Counted from the first letter of the stretch, positions 8,720 through 18,391 are shown. The stretch is DNA of 64,000 nucleotides from a bacterium (GCA_025782575.1 JALGYY010000017.1:485892-549891), one strand, 5' to 3'. Notes: generated by a model not told the origin, from the sequence alone. A program made the numbers and translations.

Positions 8720-11300
8720 CGAGTCCGGCGCCGTCTTTCGCGCCCGCCTGGGCGAACGTCTGTTTTCCGCCTCCCCGTCCGCCAAGTTTCGCCGCTACAC
8801 GCCCGACAAGATCGCCGGCGGCGTAACCCCGATCGAGAAGGTCATCCGTAACACCCGCCACGAGAAAGGCCTTATCCCCGGTCCGTATCCCGAGAACCAC
8901 AATTACCTTTTCGGTCTCGTTCCTGTACCGATCGACCAGGCTCTTCAGTCCGGGCGGGTCACTCCCTTTAAGAACAGCAGCCACGATGCGCACATCGCCC
9001 AGGCTCTCCGCATCCTGCAACAACTCCCCGAACTGGTCACCGGCCACACTCTGCCGCGCCTCGAGCAGCTCTTTCTCCAGTTCATGCGTACGCGCTTGAA
9101 GCGCAGCCAGACGATCGGACGCCTCCTCCGGTGTTGTTCGAAGCTGCTCCGCGATCGAGGCAAGCTGCATGCGTCCGTTTCTAATACGATCGAGTGCGGC
9201 GTGGCCCGTGATCGCCTCGATCCGACGATTGCCCGACCCGACCGCGCTCTCTGTCGTGATGAGAAACGGCCCGATTTCGCCCGTACCGCTCACGTGCAAA
9301 CCGCCGCAAAGCTCGCGACTCCAGTCATCCACGCTCACCATCCGGACTCGGTCACCGTACTTCACGCCGAACAGGGCCATCGCGCCTGCCTTCTTCGCCT
9401 CGTCGAACCCGACTTCCCGGATATCGACATTCACGTTCTCCAGTATTTTCTCATTGACCATCCGTTCGATCCGGTCGATCTCTTCTGCGGTCGTTTTCGA
9501 ATGGTGAACGAAGTCGAATCGTAACCGGTCGGGAGCGACCAGTGATCCGGCCTGATGCACATGATCACCGAGAACCGTGCGAAGAGCCTTGTGTAGTAGA
9601 TGGGTAGCGGTGTGGTTCTTTTCGATTCTCTTGCGGCGGGCACTCTCGACCTGGGCGCGGACCCGGTCGCCCACTCCGAACGAAATCTTCGCCACTCCGA
9701 TAAGGAGCGGATGGTCCCCTTCCGATTTGCGGGTATCGTTCACTTGAAAAACGGGATCCTCGCCTTCTCCGGCCAGGCTTCCCCTGTCCCCGACCTGGCC
9801 GCCTGACTCGGCGTAGAACGGAGACTCCGCCAGTACAGCCACACCCTCATCACCCCGGTCGAGCGACTCGACTCGCGCACCACCGCGATAAAGAGCGACG
9901 ATCTCAGTTTCACATCGGTCGTGGTCATACCCGACGAATCGAGACTCGATTCCGGTGAGATCGAGCACGCTCTCTTCTTCGTCCCCCACGGTCCATCGGG
10001 AACGGCTTCGCTGCTCTTCCATCTCGGCACGATAACTATCCGTGTCGAGCGTGAAGCCTTCCGCCACGGCCAGTTCCTCTGTCAGTTCGACCGGGAACCC
10101 GTATGTATCATAGAGCCGGAAAATATCCTGGCCGGATAGAGAGGTCTCCTCGTTTTCGCGCAACCTGAAAGTCACCCGGCGAAAGACCTCGAGACCGTTC
10201 TCCAGCGTCTTCCGGAACCGTTCCTCTTCCGCACGAATCGTCCCGACTATGCGAGCACGATTCTTTTCGAGATCGGGGTACGCGCCTCGCATTTTGTCGA
10301 TTACCGCTTCCCCGATGCGATCGAAAACAAGATCCTGAATCCCGAGTCGGTTGGCCCGCAAGAGCGCTCTTCGAAGCAGACGCCGGAGCACGTAGCCACG
10401 CCCCTCGTTCCCGGGAAGAACGCCTTCGTTCACCGAGAAGACGAGAGCACGTGTGTGATCGGCGATCACCCGAACAGCCTCGAGCCCGTCACCTCTCTCC
10501 GTGTCGATCCCTTTGGAATAGCCTCTGACGGTTTCGATGATCGGCACGAAAAGGTCGGTTTCGTAATTGGTCGCGACACCCTGCATGATCTGGCAGAGCC
10601 GTTCGAGCCCCATCCCGGTATCAATGCCTCGATTGGGAAGGGGAAGCTTCTCCCCTTCCGGTGTCTGATCGAACTGAGGGAAAACAAGATTCCAGTACTC
10701 CAGAATGCTGTCTCCCTCGGCGTCGAGATCGTAAGTGTCACCTCCGTTTTCCCGCATGTCGAGATGAAGTTCGGAACAGGGACCGCACGGGCCGCTGTTG
10801 CCCGCCGGTCCCCAGTAGTTGTCCTTCTTACCCCGCCGTAAGATTTTCCGGGAATCGATGCCGACCTTCTTCTCCCAGATCTCCGCCGCCTCATCGTCAT
10901 CCTGATAGACGCTGACAATGATCTTGTCGGCCGGAAGGCCAAGTCGATCGACGGAAAACTCCCACGCCCAGAGAATTGCTTCTTCTTTGAAGTAATCTCC
11001 GAAGGAGAAGTTGCCGAGCATCTCGAAAAAGGTGTGATGCCTTGCCGTCCGCCCCACGCTTTCGAGATCCGAGGCGCGGAGACAGGGCTGCACGGTGGCA
11101 GCCCTTCGATAAGGGATGGCCCCTTTCGCGACATAGTACGGCTTGAACTGCACCATACCGGCCGTATTGAACAGCAACGTCGGATCGTCGTGGGGCGCCA
11201 GAGGCGATCCCGGCAGGATCGGATGGTCCTTCTCACGAAAGAAGTCGAGAAAGAGCTGCCTCAGTTCGTCACTCGACAGGCGATTCTTCTTTCTCATCAT
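8664..11300 (-). CDS. alaS: Alanyl-tRNA synthetase
   Basis: This 878-residue class II synthetase has full length. The N-terminal catalytic part carries [11 protein letters not shown] and [17 protein letters not shown] (motif 1 region) and [13 protein letters not shown] (motif 3 region). The editing domain has [11 protein letters not shown] near residue 563 and the zinc/editing site [13 protein letters not shown] near 666. The C-terminal DHHA1 domain ends with [14 protein letters not shown]. It charges tRNA-Ala; a tRNA-Ala(CGC) gene lies at 20.5 kb. Its first 32 bases overlap the 3' end of recA. No recX gene lies between the two genes. Confidence 0.96.
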   Translation of the reverse strand: MMRKKNRLSSDELRQLFLDFFREKDHPILPGSPLAPHDDPTLLFNTAGMVQFKPYYVAKGAIPYRRAATVQPCLRASDLESVGRTARHHTFFEMLGNFSFGDYFKEEAILWAWEFSVDRLGLPADKIIVSVYQDDDEAAEIWEKKVGIDSRKILRRGKKDNYWGPAGNSGPCGPCSELHLDMRENGGDTYDLDAEGDSILEYWNLVFPQFDQTPEGEKLPLPNRGIDTGMGLERLCQIMQGVATNYETDLFVPIIETVRGYSKGIDTERGDGLEAVRVIADHTRALVFSVNEGVLPGNEGRGYVLRRLLRRALLRANRLGIQDLVFDRIGEAVIDKMRGAYPDLEKNRARIVGTIRAEEERFRKTLENGLEVFRRVTFRLRENEETSLSGQDIFRLYDTYGFPVELTEELAVAEGFTLDTDSYRAEMEEQRSRSRWTVGDEEESVLDLTGIESRFVGYDHDRCETEIVALYRGGARVESLDRGDEGVAVLAESPFYAESGGQVGDRGSLAGEGEDPVFQVNDTRKSEGDHPLLIGVAKISFGVGDRVRAQVESARRKRIEKNHTATHLLHKALRTVLGDHVHQAGSLVAPDRLRFDFVHHSKTTAEEIDRIERMVNEKILENVNVDIREVGFDEAKKAGAMALFGVKYGDRVRMVSVDDWSRELCGGLHVSGTGEIGPFLITTESAVGSGNRRIEAITGHAALDRIRNGRMQLASIAEQLRTTPEEASDRLAALQARTHELEKELLEARQSVAGDQFGELLQDAESLGDVRIVAAVLKGSDPPGLKSLVDRYRNETEKVIVVLGIRTGDKAFLVAGVTDDLLDRGYAAGDLVGRVAAKLGGRGGGKQTFAQAGAKDGAGLDAAIQAVPEIVRSLTPGG

Positions 11301-12363
11301 CTTCCGATTTGTCCTCGGTGACCGAGGTTAGTCCCATCAATTCGCGGACCTGGTTCTCGATGTTCTCCGCTACTTCCGGGTACTCCTTCAGGAAGCGTTT
11401 GGCGTTTTCCCGGCCCTGGCCAATTCTCTCGTCGCCGAAGGAAATCCAGGTACCCGCCTTCGTCAGCACTTCACACTCCACGCCGAGATCGATGAGGTCG
11501 CCCTCACGAGAGATCCCTTCGCCATACATGATATCGAACTCGGCGATCCGGAACGGCGGAGCGATTTTGTTCTTGACTACTTTTACCTTTGTCCGATTGC
11601 CGACGATCTGATCGCCGTTCTTAATCGAAGCGATCCGCCGGATATCCATGCGGATTGATGCGTAGAACTTCAGCGCGTTGCCGCCTGTCGTTGTCTCCGG
11701 GTTACCGAACATGACACCGATTTTCATGCGGATCTGATTGGAGAAGAGAACACTCGTCTTCGACTTGGAGCAGATCCCCGCCAGTTTCCTCAGCGCCTGG
11801 GACATGAGACGAGCCTGGAGCCCTACGTGGGAATCGCCCATCTCTCCTTCGATTTCAGCGCGCGGCACGAGGGCAGCCACTGAATCGATCGCCACAATGT
11901 CGATCGCGCCGGAACGAACGAGCATTTCACAGATTTCGAGAGCCTGCTCGCCGGTATCGGGTTGAGAGACGAGCAGTGAATCAATGTCGACTCCGAGGGC
12001 GCGCGCATAGATCGGATCGAGCGCGTGCTCCGCGTCGATGAACGCAGCCATGCCGCCCGCCTTCTGCGCCTCCGCAATAATATGGAGAATGAGCGTCGTC
12101 TTGCCTGACGATTCGGGGCCGTATACTTCCAGAATCCGGCCACGCGGCACACCGCCCGCCCCAAGGGCGATATCGAGGGAGAGCGAACCTGTAGGAATCA
12201 CTTCCACCTGCTGGAGGACTCCCTCATCACCGAGTCGCATGATCGAACCCTTGCCGAACTGCTTCTCGATTTGAGAGAGGGTGGTGTCAAGAGCGCCGGA
12301 ACCGGCCTCCCGGGGCGCTAACGTCTTTGGTTCTTTCTTGGTCTTTTTCGTCCTCATTGCCAT
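11269..12363 (-). CDS. recA: Recombinase RecA
   Basis: This 364-residue protein has Walker [10 protein letters not shown] at 82-90, the RecA signature [14 protein letters not shown] and an acidic C-terminal tail ([10 protein letters not shown]). It forms filaments on single-stranded DNA, drives strand exchange and triggers LexA cleavage. The N-terminus is about 20 residues longer than in E. coli and rich in Lys. Two closely spaced ATG codons (12363 and 12357) could serve as start; the second has a GAG six bases before it. No convincing LexA box was found by eye in the upstream region. The gene ends inside alaS, so the pair is probably one transcript. Confidence 0.96.
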   Translation of the reverse strand: MAMRTKKTKKEPKTLAPREAGSGALDTTLSQIEKQFGKGSIMRLGDEGVLQQVEVIPTGSLSLDIALGAGGVPRGRILEVYGPESSGKTTLILHIIAEAQKAGGMAAFIDAEHALDPIYARALGVDIDSLLVSQPDTGEQALEICEMLVRSGAIDIVAIDSVAALVPRAEIEGEMGDSHVGLQARLMSQALRKLAGICSKSKTSVLFSNQIRMKIGVMFGNPETTTGGNALKFYASIRMDIRRIASIKNGDQIVGNRTKVKVVKNKIAPPFRIAEFDIMYGEGISREGDLIDLGVECEVLTKAGTWISFGDERIGQGRENAKRFLKEYPEVAENIENQVRELMGLTSVTEDKSEDDEKEESPVE

Positions 12364-12912
12364 CTCACACGATTCCTTTCAATCAACTGATCCACCCATC
12401 CGGCGAGCCCCCGTCGGACGGCCGCAGTATAGCAGCAGTATCCCTCTCACGATACCCCAGAAATGCCTCCGGAGTCCCTCATGAGCCGAATTGTCCCCAT
12501 TTCCGGCTAATCCTTCCCCTTTTCAACCGGTTCTTCTACTCCATGAGTGGATCATGAGAAAGATCCGGGGGATTTCCTGGATACGCAAAAAAAGCGATTT
12601 ACATGGAAAATGGGGTGGACCGACGCCGGATAATAGTGGTACTATATCAGGGCTCCCACAACACGCTAGCGGCTTCTCCCACCGGGCTAGTGCCGACTCT
12701 CCGAGCAGTGGCATTGTTCTGCGCGTGATGGTAAGCAGTCCGGCGTGGGTTTACCGCGTGGAGTATTAGGCTGGCTCCGTTCACCGCCCCTTATGGTTTG
12801 AGGTTTTCCTCACATGATCGTAAGGGGTGTTAGTAGGGCGGTTACCTGAAGTTTGGAGCCAATCGACCGATTCAATCTAGAGGTGACCGAACCCTCAAGA
12901 AGGAGAAGATGA
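12364..12912. other. Divergent intergenic region between recA and a secreted-protein gene
   Basis: This 549-base stretch holds no credible gene on either strand. Minus-strand reading shows TATACT about 60 bases upstream of recA, a possible -10 element without a clear -35. On the plus strand a nested hairpin lies at 12787-12827, just upstream of the secreted-protein start. There is also a short inverted repeat with GATAATAGT and ACTATATC arms near 12630. Nothing matching a known riboswitch was recognised. Confidence 0.5.
12787..12827 (+). promoter_or_regulatory. Nested hairpin in the leader of the secreted protein gene
   Basis: CCCCTTA (12787-12793) pairs with TAAGGGG (12821-12827), and inside it TGAGG pairs with CCTCA around a TTTT loop. 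The structure lies about 85 bases before the ATG at 12913 and is not followed by a T-run, so it is not a simple terminator. It could stabilise the mRNA or be an operator. This is direct reading of sequence symmetry; function is unknown. Confidence 0.35.
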
Positions 12913-13599
12913 ATGAGGAAGCTATCGATCCTGTTGGGAGTGGCGACCGGATGCCTGCTCATCGCCTCGTCCGCCATGGCCACGATCCCGTCGCCGAGTA
13001 ACTCGAGTTGTGTCTTTGAAGTGAAGACATCCAGTCCGTGTGCTGACGCCGATGCAGTCTGGTCGCCGGACGGCACCCTCGACACGCTTTGCATCCGCGT
13101 AACTGTCCGGAACGCCCTGGGCGGCGCGCTCGACACTTGCGCTGTCCGTCTCGATCTGAGTGCCACAGCGGATCCGGATCCGATCGTGGGTGCCAACATC
13201 GGCATTTGCGGCTCGACCGCGGGTGCGTTGACACTGTTCGACACAACCGACGCCAATGGCGCAGCCGAATTCAAAATTACCGGTGGTGGCTGCGGCCGGC
13301 TCGAACTGCAATGGACTGCAACAGCTCTCTGTGCCATTCCGGAAGTGGAGCTTTGCTCCGACACGACTCAAGTCTGTGTGAAGTCACCCGACTTTACCGG
13401 CGACTTGACGGTGAACTTCTTCGACACATTCAAGTATTTGCCGCAGTTGAGCTCGGGATCCGGGTACTGCGGGGACCTGAATTGCAGTGCCGGAGTCGTG
13501 AACTTCTTCGACACGTTCAAGTACCTGCCGGCGCTGAGCTCCGGCGCGAGCTGCACGGGTGCCATTGTCCCGATCGCCGTTCTGGGTGCCTGCCCGTAA
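12913..13599 (+). CDS. Secreted protein with tandem dockerin-like repeats
   Basis: This 228-residue protein has a signal peptide (residues 1-23, cleavage after AMA) and a beta-rich middle with an even number of cysteines. Two C-terminal repeats at about 158-180 and 185-209 share the exact decamer NFFDTFKYLP. The second begins CGDLNCSAGVVNFFD, which lines up with the dockerin/EF-hand pattern GDxNxDGxVNxxD, though several calcium-ligand positions are changed to C, S or A. In cellulosome-type or cell-surface proteins such repeats act as C-terminal adhesion modules. Here they probably anchor or pair the protein outside the cell. A strong GGAG lies seven bases before the ATG, and a terminator follows. 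The middle domain was not recognised; its function is unknown. Confidence 0.78.
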   Translation: MRKLSILLGVATGCLLIASSAMATIPSPSNSSCVFEVKTSSPCADADAVWSPDGTLDTLCIRVTVRNALGGALDTCAVRLDLSATADPDPIVGANIGICGSTAGALTLFDTTDANGAAEFKITGGGCGRLELQWTATALCAIPEVELCSDTTQVCVKSPDFTGDLTVNFFDTFKYLPQLSSGSGYCGDLNCSAGVVNFFDTFKYLPALSSGASCTGAIVPIAVLGACP

Positions 13600-13624
13600 G
13601 AAACAACGTTTCGATTCATCTGGG

Positions 13625-13655
13625 GGGCGGTTCTTCGGAACCGCCCTCTTTTTTT
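13625..13655 (+). terminator. Rho-independent terminator
   Basis: A perfect 9-base stem (GGGCGGTTC with GAACCGCCC) closes a TTCG tetraloop and is followed by TC and a run of seven T. It lies 26 bases after the stop of the dockerin-like gene and ends that transcript. Confidence 0.93.
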
Positions 13656-13743
13656 GTGCCGGCATGCCTCCGCCACTGCTGACATTCCGCTGGAACAGTC
13701 CGGCTGTTGACTGGGCGAAAACGGGATGGTACATTCCGGCGTC

Positions 13744-14238
13744 ATGAGCCGCGCACTGATTCTCATACCGGTCGTTCTCTTCCTCGCCTCGTGCGGAGGG
13801 GAAGAACGGAAGAAATCAGTTACGGCCGGCAGCTCGTCCGGCTCAGAATCACGCCGTCCGGAAGTCATCGACCTCTCCCCCCCCAATCCACCCTCAATCG
13901 ATCCGGACAGAGAAGAATCGATCCGGACCGGGTCGCAGGTGGAGCAGCTCCTCGCCAGCTACGAACTCCTTGTCGAAAGGGTGAAGAGGGAGAAGGAACT
14001 CGGTAACTTTGATGCCAACCGGGCTATCAACAAGGGGTTATTGCCGATTGCGGCCGATCACCATGACCTGTTCGAACGGAAACTGATCGACGAAGAGCTG
14101 CATTCCCGAATCAGTTTTCTCGCGGCTCATGTCCTTACCGATCATATTTACCAGCCTAAAGATGGTGCAACCGAGGACTTCCAAATCAAGTTGGCGGAGA
14201 TACGCGCCATGCTTCCCGAACATTCAACCAGCGAATAA
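13744..14238 (+). CDS. Putative lipoprotein of unknown function
   Basis: This is a 164-residue protein starting MSRALILIPVV. Residues 1-16 form a lipoprotein signal peptide and the lipobox LASC puts the lipidated Cys at 17. A disordered Ser/Pro/Glu stretch (about 18-60) is followed by a helical domain with many Glu, Lys and His residues. An upstream in-frame start at 13726 would add six residues before the signal and is less likely. No family was recognised. It has its own position between a terminator upstream and a REP-like palindrome downstream, so it is probably a single-gene unit. Confidence 0.7.
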   Translation: MSRALILIPVVLFLASCGGEERKKSVTAGSSSGSESRRPEVIDLSPPNPPSIDPDREESIRTGSQVEQLLASYELLVERVKREKELGNFDANRAINKGLLPIAADHHDLFERKLIDEELHSRISFLAAHVLTDHIYQPKDGATEDFQIKLAEIRAMLPEHSTSE

Positions 14239-14267
14239 TCCGAACCTCACCCAGGCTCTACGATTCT

Positions 14268-14445
14268 GCTCCCAGGCCGGGCTCCCCTCCTCCCGGGAGA
14301 ATTAGCGAGACGAGGCCGGTGGGACCCGTTTAGTTCCGGGGTAAGTTCCGGGGACAAAATACTTAACTCCGCCAAACGGGGGAACTAAACGGCCCGGCCG
14401 AACGAGCCAGCGCTCCTCTGGAGAAGGGGAGCTCGGCCTGGGAGC
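14268..14445. repeat. REP/MITE-like palindromic element
   Basis: The outer arms at 14268-14287 and 14426-14445 are 20-base inverted repeats with one mismatch. The inner arms CCGTTTAGTTCC (14326-14337) and GGAACTAAACGG (14381-14392) are perfect. The centre has a 10-base direct repeat AGTTCCGGGG (14332 and 14344) and a TAAGT...ACTTA symmetry around GGGGACAAAATA. Similar intergenic palindromes are usually moved by REP-associated tyrosine transposases (established for that class). No transposase gene is present in this window. It fills the gap between the convergent lipoprotein and thpR genes. Confidence 0.7.
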
Positions 14446-14465
14446 GGTAGTGCAGGAGTCGGGCG

Positions 14466-15020
14466 TTATGCCAGCGGGAAGCGCCGAAGCACCTCGTACT
14501 TCGCGCCTTGGGGAGTCAGTCTGCTTTTGATGAGGGCGACATGATCGGTTCGCATGGTCAGGGGCTCGAGCGAAAGAGTCTCCCACTTTTCTAGAAATCG
14601 GCGATCAAGTCGAGATTTCACTCGGCCCACCGTGATGTGGGGATGAAACCGCTTCTCCGGTTTGAATTCCAGCGGGGCAATCGCATCTTCGATACAGGAG
14701 GCGAGATGCCGTGCCTCGGTATCACCTGCCTCGAGGCCGACCCAGAGCACGCGGGCCCGCGCCAGGTTGGGGAAGGCACCCGTCCCGCCGAGCTGGAGAG
14801 AGAAAGACTCTACCTGACCGGCCGCCTCTTCGATCACCGGTTCGAGCTTGCTCTTGAGCGCGGGGCCGACATCGCCGAAGAAGCGGAGCGTAAAATGCAG
14901 ATGTTCGCTGGGGATCCAGCGCACGGGTGAAGGTAATCGCCGGCCGAGAGGTTCCAGATTGTCAGCAATCTCGTTCCGCCATTCCTCGGTGATGGAGAGA
15001 GCGAGAAAGAGACGCATCCA
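14466..15020 (-). CDS. thpR: RNA 2',3'-cyclic phosphodiesterase
   Basis: This 184-residue 2H-phosphoesterase starts MRLFLALSI, has the first catalytic motif HFTL at 41-44, and has a second H-x-T-x motif in HPHITVGRVK near 130. ThpR/LigT enzymes open 2',3'-cyclic phosphates on RNA. The start at 15020 is chosen because it gives the usual family length and lies 11 bases after the cinA stop; a longer frame from 15131 would overlap cinA by about 100 bases. It is the last gene of the dnaX-to-thpR run. Confidence 0.88.
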   Translation of the reverse strand, partial: WMRLFLALSITEEWRNEIADNLEPLGRRLPSPVRWIPSEHLHFTLRFFGDVGPALKSKLEPVIEEAAGQVESFSLQLGGTGAFPNLARARVLWVGLEAGDTEARHLASCIEDAIAPLEFKPEKRFHPHITVGRVKSRLDRRFLEKWETLSLEPLTMRTDHVALIKSRLTPQGAKYEVLRRFPLA

Positions 15021-15031
15021 CCCAGGTTCGC

Positions 15032-16321
15032 TCACCGACCACCACCCCGGATCAGATGGAGTCTGAGCAGATTGAGCGCGCTTCGGGCAGCGCGGTCCCG
15101 GATACGGGCTCGATTGCCGATCACGTTCCACTCGAATACCGCAGTTTCTTTGCTCGTCGCGAGCGCGCAGTAGACGAGACCGACCGGCTTATCTTCGACC
15201 GAATCCGGCCCGGCAATCCCGGTCAACCCGATCCCGAAGTCGGCGCCGGTCTGCTCTCTCGCCCCTTCGGCCAGGCCCCGGGCGACCTCTTCCGACACTG
15301 TCCCCTTCTCCGAGATGATCTCCGGAGAAATTCCGAAGGAGCTGATTTTTGTTTCGGCATGGTACGGCACGAAACCGCCCCTGAAATAAGCACTGCTCCC
15401 GGGAACGGAAGTCAAATAAGCGGCAATCTTTCCCCCCGTGCAGGACTCGGCCACGGCAACAGTCTTCCTGTAGAGAACGAGAAGATATCCGACTACTTCC
15501 TCCAGCTCTTCACGTCGAGTGGAGTAGACGGCATCACCGAGAAGGTCCGCTGCAGAGTCCGACCACCGATCGAGATCCTCCCTGAAACTCTCCGGATCAA
15601 ATCGGCTCGTTCGCGGCCGTCCACCCGACTTGAATCGAATTGTCACCCCCCTGTCCTCAGGCAAATAGGAGATCGAAAGCCGGGGCTCGCCCTCTTCGAG
15701 TTCCTTCAGGATCTCAGCAACCCGCGTCTCCCCTCGGCCCCACGTACGGAGCTCTCTTTCGAGCGATGGCAGTTCGCCATTCCGACTCTTCAGAAATGGG
15801 ACAATGCCATCCTCGGTCAAAGCATGAAGCTCAACAGGAACGCCGGGAAACGAGAAGAGGAGAGAGCCGCGCACTTCCATGCGTATGCCGGGTGCGAGAC
15901 CGACCCGGTTTGCGATTTTTCTCGCTCCTTTCGGCAGCAGCGCCTGGGCGATATTCAGGGAGGGCATGCGAATTTTTCTGTCCCGGAAGAATACTTCGAT
16001 TTCCCTCAGTAGTTCGTGATCGGGAACGAGAGGGACACCGGCGAGGCGGGCGAGTGCCGCGCGCGTCCGATCATCGGGAGTCACTCCGAGCCCCCCCGTG
16101 ACGATAATCAGCTTCTCCCGCCGCACCGCCTCTCGGAGAGCGGTGACGATCTCATCTTCCCCGTCACCAACCGTGACATGCCGAACCACACGTACACCGA
16201 AATCCCGGAGACGTTTCGCCAGATGAATGAAATTGGTATCCGCCGTCTGTCCGCCGAGGAGTTCGTCGCCGATCGTGATGATTTCGGCGGTGTGGACCGG
16301 CGCCTTGTTCGTGTGTTTCAT
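15032..16321 (-). CDS. cinA: CinA: competence/damage-inducible protein with nicotinamide-nucleotide amidase domain
   Basis: This 429-residue protein has both CinA parts. An N-terminal MoaB/MogA-like domain (about 8-180, with EIITIGDELLGG and TGGLGVTPDD) acts in related proteins as an ADP-ribose or NMN-linked pyrophosphatase. A C-terminal PncC amidase domain (about 270-425) has AVAESCTGGKIAAYL, GTVSEEVARGLAEGA and GLTGIAGPD. The amidase turns NMN to nicotinic acid mononucleotide in pyridine-nucleotide recycling. It lies 13 bases after pgpA and 11 bases before thpR. The cinA-recA adjacency seen in many bacteria is only partly kept: recA lies 3 kb away in the same direction. Confidence 0.93.
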   Translation of the reverse strand: MKHTNKAPVHTAEIITIGDELLGGQTADTNFIHLAKRLRDFGVRVVRHVTVGDGEDEIVTALREAVRREKLIIVTGGLGVTPDDRTRAALARLAGVPLVPDHELLREIEVFFRDRKIRMPSLNIAQALLPKGARKIANRVGLAPGIRMEVRGSLLFSFPGVPVELHALTEDGIVPFLKSRNGELPSLERELRTWGRGETRVAEILKELEEGEPRLSISYLPEDRGVTIRFKSGGRPRTSRFDPESFREDLDRWSDSAADLLGDAVYSTRREELEEVVGYLLVLYRKTVAVAESCTGGKIAAYLTSVPGSSAYFRGGFVPYHAETKISSFGISPEIISEKGTVSEEVARGLAEGAREQTGADFGIGLTGIAGPDSVEDKPVGLVYCALATSKETAVFEWNVIGNRARIRDRAARSALNLLRLHLIRGGGR

Positions 16322-16334
16322 GATTCAGCTGCCC

Positions 16335-16826
16335 TTAGAACCAGGCGGCCCACGCCAGAAGTGCGCCCCGAAGAAGGATATTGGAATAGATACCGGCCAC
16401 CACATCGTCGAGCATGACACCCCAGCTGCCGGGGACTTTCTCGGCACTTCGCGCCGGCCACGGTTTGACTATGTCGGTGGCCCGAAAGAGAAAGAAACCC
16501 ATGATCAGCGCAGGCACTGAGTTTGGAATCGCGATCAATGTGACGATCATCCCGGCGACCTCATCAATCACGACAATCCCAGGATCTTTGCCGTGCCGGA
16601 ATTCAGCGATCCGCGCCGACCAGACTCCGAGAAAGAAGACGACCACCAGGGCGACGATTGCGAACATCGGTGTCCATGGAGGAATGCCGGGTACGCGCCC
16701 GGGGAGAAACAGGAGGATTGCAGCAGTAAATGAACCGAACGTCCCCGGTGCGACAGGCGCGAGCCCGGAGGGGCCTGCGGCGTAGATCCAGCGCGCCAGC
16801 CGCTCGACAAATGTTTCTCTCTCCAT
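16335..16826 (-). CDS. pgpA: Phosphatidylglycerophosphatase A
   Basis: This 163-residue membrane protein has the PgpA pattern: PVAPGTFGSFTAA near the N-terminus, DPGIVVIDEVAGM (the catalytic D/E motif) near residue 83, and FRATDIVKPWP near 115. It removes phosphate from phosphatidylglycerophosphate to give phosphatidylglycerol in the inner membrane. The enzyme for the preceding step, pgsA, is the next gene upstream (19 bases away), so the two steps are co-transcribed. Confidence 0.92.
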   Translation of the reverse strand: MERETFVERLARWIYAAGPSGLAPVAPGTFGSFTAAILLFLPGRVPGIPPWTPMFAIVALVVVFFLGVWSARIAEFRHGKDPGIVVIDEVAGMIVTLIAIPNSVPALIMGFFLFRATDIVKPWPARSAEKVPGSWGVMLDDVVAGIYSNILLRGALLAWAAWF

Positions 16827-16845
16827 GTTGCCCCGCGTCCTTCCG

Positions 16846-17439
16846 TCAGCTAAGCGCTCGCTTGATGAACTCGCGATGGGCGAGCAGATAATAGAGCCCC
16901 GTGGCGAGCGACTGAATCATGGTGATGATCAGGATCCCCAGAATAAGCGTTTCGATCCAGGGATCCGCCAGTACGGGAATCGCCGTCCCCCCGCGACCCT
17001 CCGTCATCTGAGCCAGAATATGAATCTGGGTCAGGATGACGAGCACCATCTGGAATGCGGTTTTCCATTTCGCCGCACCGCTTGAAGGAATCACGAGTCC
17101 CCGGTAGGCCGCGACAGTGCGGAGACCTGTAATGAGAAACTCCCGTCCGACGATCACCACGACCATCCACCCGACGATATATTGAAGACCGATGGCAAGA
17201 AACGAGAGCAGAGCCATGCTGATCAGCAGCTTATCTGCGAGGGGATCCATGAACTTGCCGAAGCTCGTGATGATACCGGTCTTTCGCGCCAGGTAACCGT
17301 CGTAAGCATCGGTCAGTGAAGCGATCACGAAGACGATGAATGCAACCCACCGGCTGTAGAAGTTATCATAGAGAAAGAGAGCCATGAAAACCGGGGAGAG
17401 AAAAATCCTCGTAACCGTGAGTTTGTTCGGAAGATTCAT
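16846..17439 (-). CDS. pgsA: CDP-diacylglycerol--glycerol-3-phosphate 3-phosphatidyltransferase
   Basis: This 197-residue membrane enzyme has the complete CDP-alcohol phosphotransferase motif: D44, D47, G48, A51, R52, G61, D65 and D69. The N-terminal NLPNKLTVTRIFLSP is typical of PgsA. It makes phosphatidylglycerophosphate from CDP-diacylglycerol and glycerol-3-phosphate. It sits between recR (13 bases upstream) and pgpA. Presence of ordinary PgsA and PgpA shows that standard bacterial ester phospholipids are made here, even though a GGGP synthase-like gene is also present. Confidence 0.93.
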   Translation of the reverse strand: MNLPNKLTVTRIFLSPVFMALFLYDNFYSRWVAFIVFVIASLTDAYDGYLARKTGIITSFGKFMDPLADKLLISMALLSFLAIGLQYIVGWMVVVIVGREFLITGLRTVAAYRGLVIPSSGAAKWKTAFQMVLVILTQIHILAQMTEGRGGTAIPVLADPWIETLILGILIITMIQSLATGLYYLLAHREFIKRALS

Positions 17440-17452
17440 GAATCAAGCAGGT

Positions 17453-18052
17453 TCATTCAATACCCCGTCGTCCGCGAAAAGCACGGGCCAGGGTGAGCTG
17501 ATCGGCAAATTCGAGCTCACCCCCGACCGGAACCCCCCGTGCGATCCGGCTGATAATCACATCAGTCTCTTTAAGCAGATCCGCAATATAGAATCCGGTG
17601 GCATCCCCCTCGACATTCGGATTGGTGGCGAGAATCACTTCTTTTACGACCCCCCTGGCAACACGCTCGACGAGTTCGCCGATCCGAATCGATTCGGGCC
17701 GCACCCCTTCGAGTGGCGAGAGCGCTCCATGAAGGACATGATAGTGTCCGCGATACTCGCCTGTCGACTCCACCAGATAGATATCGCTCGGCTGCTCCAC
17801 AACACAGATCAGCGACTCATCGCGCCGCGCATCCAGACAAAGCGCGCAGGTCTCCTCTTCGGTGTAATTGCCGCAGACAACGCAGAGCCTCACCCGTTCC
17901 TTAACGCGCACCAGCCACTTGGCAAGTGCCTCCGCCTCTTCACGGGGGGCCCGGAGAAGATGAAACGCCATCCGGAGGGCCGACTTGTTGCCCACACCGG
18001 GGAGTTTCTTCAGCTCCTGAACAAGCGCTTCGAGAGATGGGGATTGAAACAC
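17453..18052 (-). CDS. recR: Recombination mediator RecR
   Basis: This 199-residue protein has the usual length. It has the N-terminal helix-hairpin-helix LKKLPGVGNKSALRMAF, the zinc finger with C57, C60, C69 and C72, and the Toprim domain starting LICVVEQPSDIYLVE. RecR works with RecO and RecF to load RecA at gaps. It follows ybaB by 24 bases, in the classic dnaX-ybaB-recR order. Confidence 0.95.
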   Translation of the reverse strand: MFQSPSLEALVQELKKLPGVGNKSALRMAFHLLRAPREEAEALAKWLVRVKERVRLCVVCGNYTEEETCALCLDARRDESLICVVEQPSDIYLVESTGEYRGHYHVLHGALSPLEGVRPESIRIGELVERVARGVVKEVILATNPNVEGDATGFYIADLLKETDVIISRIARGVPVGGELEFADQLTLARAFRGRRGIE

Positions 18053-18076
18053 GAAGGGTAATCCTTAAAAAGGCGG

Positions 18077-18391
18077 CTAGAACAACCCGCCCATTCCGGC
18101 CAGTCCGCCAGTCGCCTTGTTCATCTCGTCTTTCGCCACGTCCCCGGCCTTTCGGAGTGCCTCGTTCACCGCCGCGGTCACTAGATCCTGAAGCATTTCC
18201 ACATCTTCCGGATCAACAACCTCGGGATCGATACGAATCTCCACGATCTCCTGCTTGCCGGTAACCACGACCGATACCTTGCCCCCTCCGGCCGAAGCCT
18301 CGACGGTCAAGTTCGCGAGCCCTTCCTGCACTTCGGCCATCTTGGCCTGCATTTGTTTAGCCTGCTTCATCAGGCTGCCTATGTTCTTCAC
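18077..18391 (-). CDS. ybaB: YbaB/EbfC nucleoid-associated protein
   Basis: This 104-residue protein has the family core MKQAKQMQAKMAEVQEGL, and ends in a Gly/Met-rich tail. It binds DNA as a tweezer-shaped dimer. The GTG start at 18391 is chosen because an AAGGAG lies seven bases before it; the frame is open further upstream but those residues are not conserved. It lies between dnaX and recR. Confidence 0.92.
   Translation of the reverse strand: MKNIGSLMKQAKQMQAKMAEVQEGLANLTVEASAGGGKVSVVVTGKQEIVEIRIDPEVVDPEDVEMLQDLVTAAVNEALRKAGDVAKDEMNKATGGLAGMGGLF

Noticed and set aside
12600-12780. Riboswitch in the leader of the secreted protein gene
   Set aside because: The region has inverted repeats but does not match any riboswitch core that I know; only the nested hairpin is reported.
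13089-13682. Second long plus-strand frame in the dockerin-like gene
   Set aside because: It overlaps a gene with signal peptide, repeats and terminator; the alternative is Arg-rich and unconserved.
15056-16012. 318-codon plus-strand open frame opposite cinA
   Set aside because: It is a mirror frame of cinA without motifs; cinA is supported along its whole length.
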